DNA from: Hallella multisaccharivorax DSM 17128
Lineage (GTDB): Bacteria > Bacteroidota > Bacteroidia > Bacteroidales > Bacteroidaceae
Reading direction: 5' to 3'
Length of the DNA stretch: 64,000 nt
Assembly: GCF_000218235.1 (NCBI RefSeq)
Contig: NZ_GL945017.1
Location: 1,236,982 to 1,300,981 of the forward strand
Each line of letters begins with the position of its first letter. The stretch's first letter is position 1. A program made the translations under genes and the position numbers. Under the pieces are notes generated by a model. It was not told where the DNA came from. It was given only the letters and a program-made list of their open reading frames with translations, and did not search any database. Below, piece after piece: positions 9,709 to 19,312 of this stretch.

Positions 9709-9724
9709 ACTTAACGTTCAATTG

Positions 9725-9732
9725 CAAATATA
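9725..9732 (-). promoter_or_regulatory. -7 element TATATTTG for aroB
   Basis: Minus-strand match to TAnnTTTG. It lies 17 bases from the ATG, implying a leader of roughly 10 bases. Confidence 0.45.
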
Positions 9733-9930
9733 CGTATAAATGGATTACATCATAGCATTTTGTCTTGATAAATTATCATTTTTTAATATAAGTACGCAGC
9801 CTATTGCGCATTTCATCCCTGTTATGTGCAGGATAAACTGCCTTGTTCGTATTCCTTCTGATTAAACGTTTTTGATGTTGTATGCGTCTACATATTGACA
9901 TTCATCGTAAGAGACAAATAATAATCAGAC

Positions 9931-12888
9931 ATGAAAAGATTTTTAATGCTCGCCTTTATGACCGTGGCAGTCATCTGTGCTATGGGTCAGAAGCGGGAAA
10001 TCTCCGGTACTATTCTTGACCGTCAGAGCAAGGACGCTGTGACCATGGTAACGGTTCAACTGCTCAAACGAGATTCCACGTTCGTTGGCGGCTCGCTGTC
10101 TGACGATAAGGGCCGGTTTTCCATCAAGGCTCCTTCCAATGGGCAGTACATCCTCAAGCTTTCGAGTGTAGGCTACAAGACGCTCACTCGCCCCATTACG
10201 ATCCAACAGAATGCCGACGTGAAGTTGGGGCAACTGAACCTTGCGCCCGATGCCATTATGCTCAAAGAAGCCACGGTGACGGCGCAGGCACAGAAGGTGG
10301 TGGTCAAGGAAGACACCTTTGAGTATAACGCCAACGCTTATCGCACGCCAGAGGGCTCCACCATTGAGGAGCTCGTTAAACGGTTGCCTGGCGCGCAGGT
10401 CGGCGACGATGGAAAGATCACTATCAATGGCAAAGAAGTGAAGAAAATCCTCATCGACGGTAAGGAGTTTATGACTGGAGACACTAAGACGGCGATGAAA
10501 AACATCCCTACCTCCATCATCAATAAAGTGAAGGCATACGATCAGAGAAGCGATCTCTCCAGAGTCACAGGCATCGACGATGGCAATGAGCAGACGGTAC
10601 TCGACTTCGGCGTGAAGCCTGGAATGAACAAAGGCATGATGGTCAATGCCGATGCCGCCGTAGGCACCAAGGACCGCTATAGCGCCCGCGCTTTCGGAGG
10701 ATATATGAAAGATAACCTTAAGATCTTCGGTATGGGCAATGCCAACAATGTCAATGACATGGGCTTCGGCGGGCGCGGTGGCTTTTTCGGCGGCGGACGC
10801 AACGGGCTCAATGCCACGAAGATGGCGGGTATGAATGTCAACTATGAGAAAAAGGATACGCTCAGAGTGGACGGAAGCGTGCGCTGGAACCATAGCGACG
10901 GCGATACGTGGAGCAAGTCGAGCTCAGAGAACTATGTCAGCACGGTTGGCTCTTTTTCCAACAGTCTCAACCAGTCGTTTTCACGTGGAAACAGTTTCAA
11001 CGCACAGGCACGTGTGGAATGGACTCCTGACTCCATGACTAACATCATGTTTCGTCCTAACATCTCGCTGAGCACCAGCGACGGACTGTCATCAGGTAGG
11101 TCGGCATCGTTCAACGAAGATCCTTATAAATATGTGGAGGACCCGCTCATTGCTGAGGCAATGAAGACTTTAGGTGCAGACAGCATTGCCGTCAACTCCA
11201 ATGCCTCCAACAGTATTTCCTATTCCAAGAGCAACAGCATCGGGGCGATGCTGCAGCTCAACCGTAAGCTTAACAACCGTGGCAGAAATATCACCCTGCG
11301 TGCGGACGTGAGCTACACCGACTCCAAATCAAATTCACTTTCTACCAACAATGTTCATCTCTATCAAATCCAGACTGCCTTAGGGCAGGACTCTACCTAT
11401 CAGACCAACCGTTACAACCTATCGCCTTCTAAAAACTGGAGCTATACTCTGCAAACCACCTACAGTGAACCGCTGTGGAAGGCTACTTTCCTGCAGATGC
11501 GCTATCAGTTCAAGTACAGCTATAGCAAGAGCGACCGCTCCACCTATGACTTCTCCAACCTCGGCGAGGACTTTTTCAGCGGGCTCACCCCTGCCTACCG
11601 CAGCTGGGGAGGCTATCTCGACAGGCTTGAACATCCCTACACCGACTATCTTGACAAGAACCTCAGCCGTTATTCAGAGTATAAAAACTACACTCATAAC
11701 ATTGAGCTGACGTTTCGCATGATCCGTACCAAATGGCAGCTCAATGCCGGAGTGATGGTACAGCCGCAGAAGTCGCATTATATTCAGAACTACCAGGGGG
11801 TATCGGTTGACACCACACGCACCGTGACCAACTTCACCCCGACCTTAGATTTCCGCTATCGATTCAACAAACTCAGCAATCTGCGCGTCAACTACAGGGC
11901 CTCTACCTCGCAGCCCAGCATCACACAGCTTCTCGACATCTACGACGATTCCGACCCGCTTAACATCTCAACCGGTAATCCTGGATTGAAACCATCGTTC
12001 AATCAGAACTTCAGGCTCTTCTACAACAGTTATTTCGAGAAGACGAAGCAGTCTGTCATGACTTTCGTTGATTACAACAACGCGCATAACAGCATCAGCA
12101 ATAAGGTGACCTATAACGAGAAGACTGGTGGAAGGCTTACACGCCCAGAGAATATCAACGGCAACTGGAATGTCAACGGGGCGCTGATGTTCAACACACC
12201 CCTTGATTCCGCCGGATTCTGGAATATCAATACCTTCGCCAATATCAGTTATGCCAACAACGTGGGCTATATCGCCCTCCAACGCAATGCCAATTCTATC
12301 AAGAACACCACGCGCGACATGACTGTTGGCGACCGCCTTGCGGGAAGTTACCGCAACGAGTGGCTGGAGGTAGAGCTCAATGGAGCGTTCAGCTATCGCC
12401 ATTCCAACAACAAGCTGCAACCAGCCTCCAACTCCAACGTGTGGCGGTACAGTTATGGTGGAAGTATCAGTGCCACAGCACCTTGGGGTACCACTCTTTC
12501 CACCGACATCGACATGAATTCACGCCGCGGATACACTGACAACTCATTAAATACCAACGAACTGGTATGGAACGCGCAGCTTTCACAGAGCTTCCTCAAA
12601 GGCAAGCCGCTCACAGTTATGCTGCAGTTCTACGATATTCTGCACCAGCAGAGCAACCTCAGCCGCGCCATCACTGCCTCCATACGTTCGGATACTGAGT
12701 ACAACGCTATCAACAGCTATGTAATGCTCCACGTCAATTATCGACTCAACCTCTTTGGCGGAAAGAATAACCGTCCTCATGGAGCTGATGGTCCAGGTTT
12801 CCGTCGTGGTGGTCGTCCGCCTATGGGTGGTCGCCCGCCTATGGGTGGTGGTCGTCCGCCGCGTGGAAGCGGTTTTGGCGGATTCTGA
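9931..12888 (+). CDS. TonB-dependent receptor-type outer-membrane barrel protein
   Basis: 985 residues. After a signal peptide (MKRFLMLAFMTVAVICAMGQ) comes a carboxypeptidase-regulatory-like domain (about 22-105: ISGTILDRQSKDAVTMVTVQ). A plug-like segment follows (about 125-220, with KRLPGAQVGDDGKITINGKE), then a long beta-barrel with the LRVNYRASTSQPSITQL and NISTGNPGLKPSFNQNFRLFY motifs typical of Bacteroidetes outer-membrane barrel proteins (PF14905 type). The C-terminus is unusual: a low-complexity Gly/Pro/Arg tail (RPPMGGRPPMGGGRPP) after the last barrel strand. No SusD partner is adjacent, so a glycan-uptake role is not supported. The ligand is unknown. Confidence 0.85.
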   Translation: MKRFLMLAFMTVAVICAMGQKREISGTILDRQSKDAVTMVTVQLLKRDSTFVGGSLSDDKGRFSIKAPSNGQYILKLSSVGYKTLTRPITIQQNADVKLGQLNLAPDAIMLKEATVTAQAQKVVVKEDTFEYNANAYRTPEGSTIEELVKRLPGAQVGDDGKITINGKEVKKILIDGKEFMTGDTKTAMKNIPTSIINKVKAYDQRSDLSRVTGIDDGNEQTVLDFGVKPGMNKGMMVNADAAVGTKDRYSARAFGGYMKDNLKIFGMGNANNVNDMGFGGRGGFFGGGRNGLNATKMAGMNVNYEKKDTLRVDGSVRWNHSDGDTWSKSSSENYVSTVGSFSNSLNQSFSRGNSFNAQARVEWTPDSMTNIMFRPNISLSTSDGLSSGRSASFNEDPYKYVEDPLIAEAMKTLGADSIAVNSNASNSISYSKSNSIGAMLQLNRKLNNRGRNITLRADVSYTDSKSNSLSTNNVHLYQIQTALGQDSTYQTNRYNLSPSKNWSYTLQTTYSEPLWKATFLQMRYQFKYSYSKSDRSTYDFSNLGEDFFSGLTPAYRSWGGYLDRLEHPYTDYLDKNLSRYSEYKNYTHNIELTFRMIRTKWQLNAGVMVQPQKSHYIQNYQGVSVDTTRTVTNFTPTLDFRYRFNKLSNLRVNYRASTSQPSITQLLDIYDDSDPLNISTGNPGLKPSFNQNFRLFYNSYFEKTKQSVMTFVDYNNAHNSISNKVTYNEKTGGRLTRPENINGNWNVNGALMFNTPLDSAGFWNINTFANISYANNVGYIALQRNANSIKNTTRDMTVGDRLAGSYRNEWLEVELNGAFSYRHSNNKLQPASNSNVWRYSYGGSISATAPWGTTLSTDIDMNSRRGYTDNSLNTNELVWNAQLSQSFLKGKPLTVMLQFYDILHQQSNLSRAITASIRSDTEYNAINSYVMLHVNYRLNLFGGKNNRPHGADGPGFRRGGRPPMGGRPPMGGGRPPRGSGFGGF

Positions 12889-12923
12889 CCTCTGCCACAT
12901 TGTGCTCATCGTGCAGTGTCATT

Positions 12924-13055
12924 GCGTCAACGGCGTAAAGGCAATGCGTCTACAGTGTAAAGGCAATGCGTCTACAGTGTAAAGGCGATGCGTCTACAGT
13001 GTAAAGGCAATGCGTCTACAGTGTAAAGGCAATGCGTCAACGGCGTAAAGGCGAT
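12924..13055 (+). repeat. 22-bp tandem repeat, 6 copies (family copy B)
   Basis: Six units start at 12924, 12946, 12968, 12990, 13012 and 13034. The inner four carry GCGTCTACAGT and the outer two GCGTCAACGGC; each is followed by GTAAAGGC and AAT or GAT. The two ends therefore resemble copy A more than the middle does. The array starts 36 bases after the receptor stop and ends about 20 bases before the menaquinone operon promoter. Confidence 0.92.
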
Positions 13056-13074
13056 GAGATGAATTAACGCTTTT

Positions 13075-13109
13075 TATCTTTGAAATGTCGGGAAAAGATT
13101 GTAAGTTTG
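13075..13109 (+). promoter_or_regulatory. Promoter of the menaquinone operon
   Basis: TTTG at 13079-13082, a 19-base spacer and TAAGTTTG at 13102-13109 fit the Bacteroidetes consensus. The ATG of the first gene is 22 bases downstream. TATCTTTG at 13075 is a second, overlapping candidate core. Confidence 0.6.
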
Positions 13110-13130
13110 CAAAACAATAATAAAAGCTCT

Positions 13131-13550
13131 ATGGACATCAAAGAAGAAAAGAAAATTATAGAAAGCCAAGAAGGGTTGAGCCGCACCTTGGGCATGGAGT
13201 TTCTTTCCACGCCTGAGGAAGACACCTGTATGGCGCGAATGAAAGTGGACGGCCGTAATCGCCAGCCTTTCGGATTCCTTTCAGGCGGTGCCTCGCTGGC
13301 TTTGGCCGAGAACCTCGCCGGTGTGGGTTCCATGGCGCTCTGTCCGAAGAAGATTCCCGTGGGCATCAACGTTAGCGGCAACCATGTGCTCGCCGTTAGG
13401 GAGGGTGACACGGTCACTGCTTATGGCAGATTACAATCGAAAGGAAACACCCTGCACGAGTGGCAGATAGATATCAAAAACTCGGAGGGCAACCTTATCT
13501 CTACCGTACATGTAACCAACTACCTTATTTCGCCGAGGAAGAATGGATGA
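13131..13550 (+). CDS. Hotdog-fold thioesterase, likely DHNA-CoA hydrolase
   Basis: 139 residues from the ATG at 13131; an in-frame ATG at 13080 lies inside the promoter. It is a PaaI-type hotdog protein with the motif RNRQPFGFLSGGASLALAENLAG and a C-terminal strand GRLQSKGNTLHEWQIDI. Hotdog enzymes with an N/Q-P-x-G-x-x-H/S-G-G core hydrolyse acyl-CoAs. As the first gene of a men operon it is the best candidate for releasing 1,4-dihydroxy-2-naphthoate from the MenB product (MenI role), by inference from context. It overlaps menF by 8 bases, suggesting translational coupling. Confidence 0.8.
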   Translation: MDIKEEKKIIESQEGLSRTLGMEFLSTPEEDTCMARMKVDGRNRQPFGFLSGGASLALAENLAGVGSMALCPKKIPVGINVSGNHVLAVREGDTVTAYGRLQSKGNTLHEWQIDIKNSEGNLISTVHVTNYLISPRKNG

Positions 13551-14589
13551 AGTATTTTACAGACTTCCAGAGACTACGGCATACCATTATTTGAGTGGCA
13601 AGGCTGTAAAACTTGACGGCATTGGCGACTTGCAGGGCCGTAGTGGTTTTGTTTTCGCTCCGTTTCATGCGGATGCCAACAGTTCCATCGTGCTGCTCAG
13701 TGCCGTGCATCCAGAGTCGGCAGAAGTGCCAACAAGCGCTGTTTCCTCAGCGGTGGCTTTCTCAGAGGAAAGCCATAGGGAGGCTTACCACGAGGCCTTT
13801 GCCCGGTTGCATGGGGCAATAGATGACCGTGATTTGGGAAAAGTGGTGCTCTCGCGCCGCGCTGACATTGAGGTGGCCTCGCCGGTGGATGCCTGCGAAG
13901 TCTTCTTCAAGGCTTGTCGGCTGTATCCTCATCAGATGATCGTGTTGGTCTCGACGGAACTGACGGGTACCTGGCTCATGGCCACACCTGAACTGCTCTT
14001 GGAGCGGAAAGACAATTGTTGGGCGACCATGGCGTTGGCAGGCACCATGACGACACCTGGCCCGTGGAGTGACAAGAATCTTCGGGAGCAGTATATCGTC
14101 ACTACGTATATCCGCGAGCGCCTGCTGCGCCACTCGTACATGGTCAGGCAGATACCGCCGCGTACAGTCATGGCCGCACGGCTCTATCATCTGCAGACCG
14201 ACTTCGAGTTCCATCTCAACGATGATGCCGACATTGTGAAGGTATTGGCCGACCTTTTCCCGACACCTGCCGTGTGCGGCATGACCAAGCAGCGCGCCTT
14301 AGAGGCCATCCTCAGCGAGGAGGGTTTAGACCGCAAATATTACAGTGGTTTCTGTGGCTTGTGGAATCTGCCGGTGGACAAGACTGCTGCCGGCGAGCCC
14401 GGCAACTCCGACGGCTCTGGCAATGCCTGCAACACGGCCACGGCTCTTTATGTTTCCTTGCGTTGTATGGAGATGGACGGCATGCGGCTTCATCTTTATG
14501 CCGGTGGCGGGCTGCTCGATGTGAGCGATGAGGACACTGAATGGGAGGAAACAGAGAAGAAGCTGCAGACCATGAAGGCTCTGCTCTGA
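13543..14589 (+). CDS. menF: Isochorismate synthase
   Basis: 348 residues, on the short side for a chorismate-utilising enzyme. The C-terminal catalytic part has LGKVVLSRRADIEV, ATPELLLERKDNCWATMALAGT, DFEFHL and the FPTPAVCGMTKQRALEAI motif of the family. It converts chorismate to isochorismate, the entry step of menaquinone synthesis. The operon position directly before menD separates it from salicylate- or siderophore-type paralogues. Confidence 0.9.
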   Translation: MDEVFYRLPETTAYHYLSGKAVKLDGIGDLQGRSGFVFAPFHADANSSIVLLSAVHPESAEVPTSAVSSAVAFSEESHREAYHEAFARLHGAIDDRDLGKVVLSRRADIEVASPVDACEVFFKACRLYPHQMIVLVSTELTGTWLMATPELLLERKDNCWATMALAGTMTTPGPWSDKNLREQYIVTTYIRERLLRHSYMVRQIPPRTVMAARLYHLQTDFEFHLNDDADIVKVLADLFPTPAVCGMTKQRALEAILSEEGLDRKYYSGFCGLWNLPVDKTAAGEPGNSDGSGNACNTATALYVSLRCMEMDGMRLHLYAGGGLLDVSDEDTEWEETEKKLQTMKALL

Positions 14590-14628
14590 TTTTGACTTCC
14601 AATGTATTCTGGCAAAGTTTGAACAACC

Positions 14629-16281
14629 ATGTATTCCGATAAGGAAAACATCAATATATTGACGTCTTTACTCTTGGCCCACGGCATCCGGCATGCTGTG
14701 GTGTGCCCTGGCTCGCGCAATGCGCCCCTCACCCATAACCTTTGTGAGGCACTGGGCAGTGGCTGTGAGTCGGTGACCGACGAGCGGTCGGCGGCATTCG
14801 TTGCCTTGGGCAAGGCGCAGGCCCTGGACGAGCCGGTGGCAGTGTGCGTCACTTCGGGATCGGCATTACTCAACACGCTTCCCGCGGTGGCGGAGGCTTG
14901 GTATCAGCATGTGCCTCTCGTTGTCATTTCTGCTGACAGGCCTGCGGCGATGATAGGACAACTTCAGGGCCAGACCCTGCCGCAGCAGCCCACGCTGACA
15001 ACTTTCTGGGCGAAGGAAGTGAGCCTGCCGGAGCCTCACGATGAGGTAGAACGGTGGTATTGTAACCGCCTTGTGAATGAAGCATTGTGTGCAATGAGTC
15101 AATGCGATAAACGCCCCGTGCATATCAATGTTCCTGTCAGTGAGCCACTTTTCAACTTTACTACGCCTGAGCTCCCCTGTGAACGCGTGATACGTCTGAC
15201 GAATATGAGCCTGTGGCCTGCGACACTGACCAGGGCTTTTTGCCAAAGTGTACGCCCGATGCTGGTCATCGGGCAGTTGTCGTTCAGCGTGGCGCGGCGG
15301 GTTGTCGATGGACTTGACAAGTTGCGTGGGAAGATAGTGGTGCTGCAGGAACAGTTGTCCAACGCTCAAGGGGCTCCCTGCCATTTTGATGAGGTGCTGA
15401 AAGAGATAGCCGGACAGGAGACTTATGAGCCCGATTTCGTCATTTATCTCGGCCAAACGCTCGTCAGCAAGCGTGCCAAGCACTTCCTGCAGCGATGTCG
15501 GCTCCGGCGATGTGTGGTGGTGAACGCTTCGGGTGAGCTGACCGACGTGACCATGCATGCCACCGATGTGGTGGTAGGTCGTGCGGAAGAAGTCATTGAC
15601 AGCCTCTGCCATGCTATAAAAAAAGAAGATGTGTTTAGCGTAGGTGAGCCCCGTGCTTTCTATGAGCGATGGGCAACCGTACTCGACAAGCAGACGGCCT
15701 TCTGCCGGCAGTTCTCACCCGCTTATTCACAGATGATGGCGGTGAGAAGGCTGTGTAAGGTTGTGAACAATCAGTCATGCAGCCTGCAGTTCGCCAACAG
15801 CACCGTCATACGCCTGGGACAGCTCTACGCCAGTCATTATCTGTTTGTGAACCGCGGGGTCAACGGTATCGAAGGCAGTCTGTCCACGGCCGTGGGCTTC
15901 GCCTCATCTGTCTGTAGGCCAGTGTATTGTGTTATCGGGGACTTGAGCTTTTTCTACGACCAGAATGCGCTGTGGAATGGGGTTGACAAGCGACAGCTGC
16001 GCATCCTGCTACTCAACAATAGTTGTGGCGGTATATTCCACCAGCTGGCGGGGCTTGAAAAGAGTCCTTACAGAGACGACTATGTTTCCGCCGGCCACCA
16101 TGCTTCTGCCAAAGGCATCTGCGAGGCCACAGGTGTAGCTTACCGGTTGGTGAAAGATGCGCGTACACTCGCTGACGGCATCAGTTGGCTGACTTGTGAT
16201 TTAGCTGTGGGACCGATGCTGTTGGAAGTCTTCACTGACGCTGAAGCGGACGCAAGAGAATTACAACGGTATCTTCAATAA
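14629..16281 (+). CDS. menD: SEPHCHC synthase
   Basis: 550 residues, the family length. The thiamine-diphosphate enzyme has the N-terminal pyrimidine-binding domain ([31 protein letters not shown]) and the C-terminal diphosphate domain ([41 protein letters not shown]). It joins 2-oxoglutarate to isochorismate with loss of CO2. It begins 39 bases after menF and ends 17 bases before menB. Confidence 0.96.
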   Translation: MYSDKENINILTSLLLAHGIRHAVVCPGSRNAPLTHNLCEALGSGCESVTDERSAAFVALGKAQALDEPVAVCVTSGSALLNTLPAVAEAWYQHVPLVVISADRPAAMIGQLQGQTLPQQPTLTTFWAKEVSLPEPHDEVERWYCNRLVNEALCAMSQCDKRPVHINVPVSEPLFNFTTPELPCERVIRLTNMSLWPATLTRAFCQSVRPMLVIGQLSFSVARRVVDGLDKLRGKIVVLQEQLSNAQGAPCHFDEVLKEIAGQETYEPDFVIYLGQTLVSKRAKHFLQRCRLRRCVVVNASGELTDVTMHATDVVVGRAEEVIDSLCHAIKKEDVFSVGEPRAFYERWATVLDKQTAFCRQFSPAYSQMMAVRRLCKVVNNQSCSLQFANSTVIRLGQLYASHYLFVNRGVNGIEGSLSTAVGFASSVCRPVYCVIGDLSFFYDQNALWNGVDKRQLRILLLNNSCGGIFHQLAGLEKSPYRDDYVSAGHHASAKGICEATGVAYRLVKDARTLADGISWLTCDLAVGPMLLEVFTDAEADARELQRYLQ

Positions 16282-16298
16282 TAAACTTATTAATAATC

Positions 16299-17126
16299 AT
16301 GGAGGATAGAGAATGGAAGTCGATTGAGGGTTTCAACTTCAAAGAAATCCTTTTCGAAGAATACAATCATATTGCGAAGATCACAATTAACCGCCCGCGC
16401 TATCGCAACGCTTTCACACCACTGACGGTGTGGGAGATGAGCCAGGCCTTCACCTGGTGCCGTGACCGGCTTGACATTCGCGTAGTCATCCTTACGGGTG
16501 CTGGCGACAAGGCTTTTTGTTCGGGCGGCGATATGCACGTGAAAGGTCGTGGCGGCTATGTGGGCGACGACGGAGTGCCGCGCCTCAATGTGCTCGACGT
16601 GCAGATGCAGATCCGCCGTTTGCCGAAGCCCGTTATCGCCATGGTCAATGGTTATGCTATCGGCGGCGGGCACGTGCTGCATGTGGTGTGTGACTTGACC
16701 ATCGCCTCTGACAACGCACGCTTCGGGCAGACGGGACCGAAAGTTGGCTCGTTTGATGCCGGTCTCGGCGCCTCGTACTTGGCACGTATCATCGGGCAGA
16801 AGAAAGCGAGGGAGATGTGGTTCCTCTGCAAGCAGTACTCGGCAGAGGAAGCCCTGCAGATGGGGCTTGTCAACAAGGTGGTGCCCCTTGAAGAGTTAGA
16901 GGATACCACGGTGGAGTGGGCTGAGACCATGATGGAGCGGTCGCCATTGGCCCTGCGCATGATGAAGGCGGGCTTCAATGCGGAGCTCGACGGACAGGCT
17001 GGCATTCAGGAACTTGCCGGCGACGCCACAATGCTCTACTATACGCTTGATGAGGCACAGGAAGGCGGCCACGCATTCTTAGAAAAGCGCAAGCCTGACT
17101 TCGATAAATACCCACAGTTTCCATAA
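16299..17126 (+). CDS. menB: 1,4-dihydroxy-2-naphthoyl-CoA synthase
   Basis: 275 residues, crotonase fold. The oxyanion-hole segments are [19 protein letters not shown] and [12 protein letters not shown]; the MenB-type [12 protein letters not shown] segment is present. It closes the second ring from succinylbenzoyl-CoA. The order menD-menB-menC-menE is not the pathway order: MenC and MenE act before MenB. Confidence 0.96.
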   Translation: MEDREWKSIEGFNFKEILFEEYNHIAKITINRPRYRNAFTPLTVWEMSQAFTWCRDRLDIRVVILTGAGDKAFCSGGDMHVKGRGGYVGDDGVPRLNVLDVQMQIRRLPKPVIAMVNGYAIGGGHVLHVVCDLTIASDNARFGQTGPKVGSFDAGLGASYLARIIGQKKAREMWFLCKQYSAEEALQMGLVNKVVPLEELEDTTVEWAETMMERSPLALRMMKAGFNAELDGQAGIQELAGDATMLYYTLDEAQEGGHAFLEKRKPDFDKYPQFP

Positions 17127-17187
17127 AGACGGGAAAAAATACCGAGTTAAGTGGGCGCTTTGGTTCTTCATTCAGATTTGTGAAGAG

Positions 17188-17313
17188 ATGAAATCAACTA
17201 AAAGCAAATACCGGAGAGAAGTTGAACTAATGAAGTGCGACAACACTATTTATATTGATGATTATGAGTATACCCGCGCAATCGTCAGACCTAATAAAAC
17301 AATAAGGAAGTGA
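17188..17313 (+). CDS. Possible 41-residue protein between menB and menC
   Basis: An ATG at 17188 opens a frame of 41 codons whose TGA overlaps the menC ATG (TGATG). The product is charged and tyrosine-rich (MKSTKSKYRREVELMK; DDYEYTRAIVRPNK). The frame is also open upstream with a hydrophobic WALWFFIQI segment, so a longer form is possible. The 183-base gap is large for this otherwise tight operon. No family is recognised. It may simply be a leader that couples translation into menC, or chance. Confidence 0.3.
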   Translation: MKSTKSKYRREVELMKCDNTIYIDDYEYTRAIVRPNKTIRK

Positions 17314-18344
17314 TGAAGACGACAATTTCTTCTCGGCTTCTGCACTTCAAGCAGCCGGCTGGGACATCGCGCGGGATGTACACCACGCATCTGTCTTACT
17401 ATGTGACCGTCGAGAAAGATGGCGTGAGGGGAGTGGGGGAGTGCTCGGTGTTGCCTGACCTCAGCTGTGATGCCCTGCCGCGTGAGCGATATGAGGCGGT
17501 GTTGAGGAAAGCCTGCACGTGGGTGGAGCGAACGGGTGGTATACCCTATGAGTTGCTGCGGCCTTACCCGTCCATTCTCTTTGGCTTGGAGACGGCCTTT
17601 GCTCAGCTCGATGCCGGCGGCTCCGAGGCTTTGTCGCAAACACCGTTTGCACGGGGCGAAGAGGGTATCACCATCAACGGACTGGTATGGATGGGCACTT
17701 TCGAGGAAATGGCCGCGCGCCTCGAGGAGAAGTTGCGGAAGGGCTTCCACTGCGTGAAACTGAAGGTTGGCGCCATCGATTTCGGACATGAGTTGGACCT
17801 TGTGCGCTATATCCGTGAGCGTTTTACCTGTGAACAGGTAGAGCTGCGCGTGGATGCCAATGGCGGCTTCGCGCCCGACAACGCCTTGGAGCGGCTTACA
17901 GCGCTTGCCGACTACGGCATTCACTCCATTGAGCAACCCATCCGGCAGCGTCAATGGCGTGAGATGGCACAGCTATGCTTGCGATCGCCCTTACCTATCG
18001 CACTCGATGAAGAGCTCATCGGTGTGAACCAGCCTGAACAAAAAGCCCGGTTGCTCGATGCTATCCATCCGGCCTTTATCGTGCTCAAGCCAAGTCTGCA
18101 TGGCGGTATGAGGGGTTGCCGCGAATGGATCCGGCTGGCCAGGGAGCGTGGCGTTGGCTCGTGGATCACATCGGCTCTGGAGAGCAATGTGGGGCTCAAT
18201 GCCATCGCGCATCTCTGTGCGGAGGTCTATGGGCCACACATCACTATGCCGCAGGGACTGGGCACAGGACAGCTGTATATAGATAATGTGGTAATGCCGT
18301 TGAAGATAGTAAGAGATCAATTATGGTTCTTGAAGAATTCTTAG
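17313..18344 (+). CDS. menC: o-Succinylbenzoate synthase
   Basis: 343 residues from the ATG at 17313 (a GTG at 17310 is also possible). Enolase superfamily: KLKVG supplies the KxK base, metal ligands are in RVDANGGF, SIEQPI and ALDEEL, and a second lysine is in IVLKPSL. It dehydrates SHCHC to o-succinylbenzoate. It overlaps menE by 22 bases. The last part of the protein is in the region read twice. Confidence 0.94.
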   Translation: MKTTISSRLLHFKQPAGTSRGMYTTHLSYYVTVEKDGVRGVGECSVLPDLSCDALPRERYEAVLRKACTWVERTGGIPYELLRPYPSILFGLETAFAQLDAGGSEALSQTPFARGEEGITINGLVWMGTFEEMAARLEEKLRKGFHCVKLKVGAIDFGHELDLVRYIRERFTCEQVELRVDANGGFAPDNALERLTALADYGIHSIEQPIRQRQWREMAQLCLRSPLPIALDEELIGVNQPEQKARLLDAIHPAFIVLKPSLHGGMRGCREWIRLARERGVGSWITSALESNVGLNAIAHLCAEVYGPHITMPQGLGTGQLYIDNVVMPLKIVRDQLWFLKNS

Positions 18345-19312
18345 CCGAGTGGAATAACGATAAGCCTACGATGCTGGTGCATACCAGCGGCTCCACGGGC
18401 AAGCCAAGGCCGATATGGGTGGAGAAGGCACGGATGTTGAACTCTGCGCGCATTACCTGCGATTTCCTTGGACTAAAGCCTGGCGACACGGCATTGCTTT
18501 GCATGCCGCTTGATTTCATCGCCGGCAAGATGGTGGTGGTTCGGGCCATAGAGCGGCAGTTGAAGCTCATCAGCGTGAAACCGTGTGGGCATCCTATGGC
18601 TTTGGCTGAGCCCACGACCTTTGCTGCCATGGTGCCCCTGCAGGTGTACAATTCACTACAGGTGCCAGAAGAGAAAGTAAGATTGAAGGCTGTCCGCCAT
18701 CTTATCATTGGCGGAGGTGCTATTGACGACGATCTGGCTGCGGCACTTCGAACTTTTCCCAACTGCGTGTGGAGCACTTACGGCATGACGGAAACACTCT
18801 CGCACATTGCCTTGAGGCGGCTCAACGGTGAGGCAGCAAGCGATTGGTATACGCCTTTCGACAGCGTCAGGATTGACCACGATGATGATAGTTGCTTGAT
18901 GATTGATGCTCCACTGGTTCATAAAGGCATATTGAAGACCAATGACCGTGTGGAGATTCGCGTGGATGAGCAGACGGGTATCCGACAGTTTAGAATCCTT
19001 GGACGTAAAGATAATGTTATAGATTCAGGTGGCATCAAAATACAAATTGAGGAGGTAGAGCAGAGGCTACAACCCTATCTTCGTGCTCCCTTCATGATCA
19101 CGAAAGCACCTGACAGAAAGTTTGGAGAAGTGGTGGTGTTACTGTATGAGGGAGAGTACTCAGAGGTCTATATGAAGACACTCTGCAAACAGTCTCTACC
19201 GGCTTTTTGGATACCTAAAAGGTATATAAAAATAGCCCGTCTCCCGATGACGGGGACGGGCAAGCCAGCAAGGAGCGAGGCTGAGCGAATGGCAATTATT
19301 TCATCTTGCTGA
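18323..19312 (+). CDS. menE: o-Succinylbenzoate-CoA ligase, short form
   Basis: 329 residues, much shorter than the 450-490 of E. coli or Bacillus MenE. The adenylate-forming core is present: HTSGSTGKPRPIW (P-loop), STYGMTETLSHIALR (A5), GRKDNVIDSGGIKI (A8 hinge) and a C-terminal lysine in MTGTGKPARSEAE. The missing part is from the N-terminal domain before the P-loop. It activates o-succinylbenzoate as a CoA thioester. Its last 17 bases overlap the convergent DUF gene at 19296. Confidence 0.9.
   Translation: MVLEEFLAEWNNDKPTMLVHTSGSTGKPRPIWVEKARMLNSARITCDFLGLKPGDTALLCMPLDFIAGKMVVVRAIERQLKLISVKPCGHPMALAEPTTFAAMVPLQVYNSLQVPEEKVRLKAVRHLIIGGGAIDDDLAAALRTFPNCVWSTYGMTETLSHIALRRLNGEAASDWYTPFDSVRIDHDDDSCLMIDAPLVHKGILKTNDRVEIRVDEQTGIRQFRILGRKDNVIDSGGIKIQIEEVEQRLQPYLRAPFMITKAPDRKFGEVVVLLYEGEYSEVYMKTLCKQSLPAFWIPKRYIKIARLPMTGTGKPARSEAERMAIISSC

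Noticed and set aside
12924..13055. The 22-bp tandem repeats as a CRISPR array
   Set aside because: Units abut with no unique spacers, and no cas genes are present.
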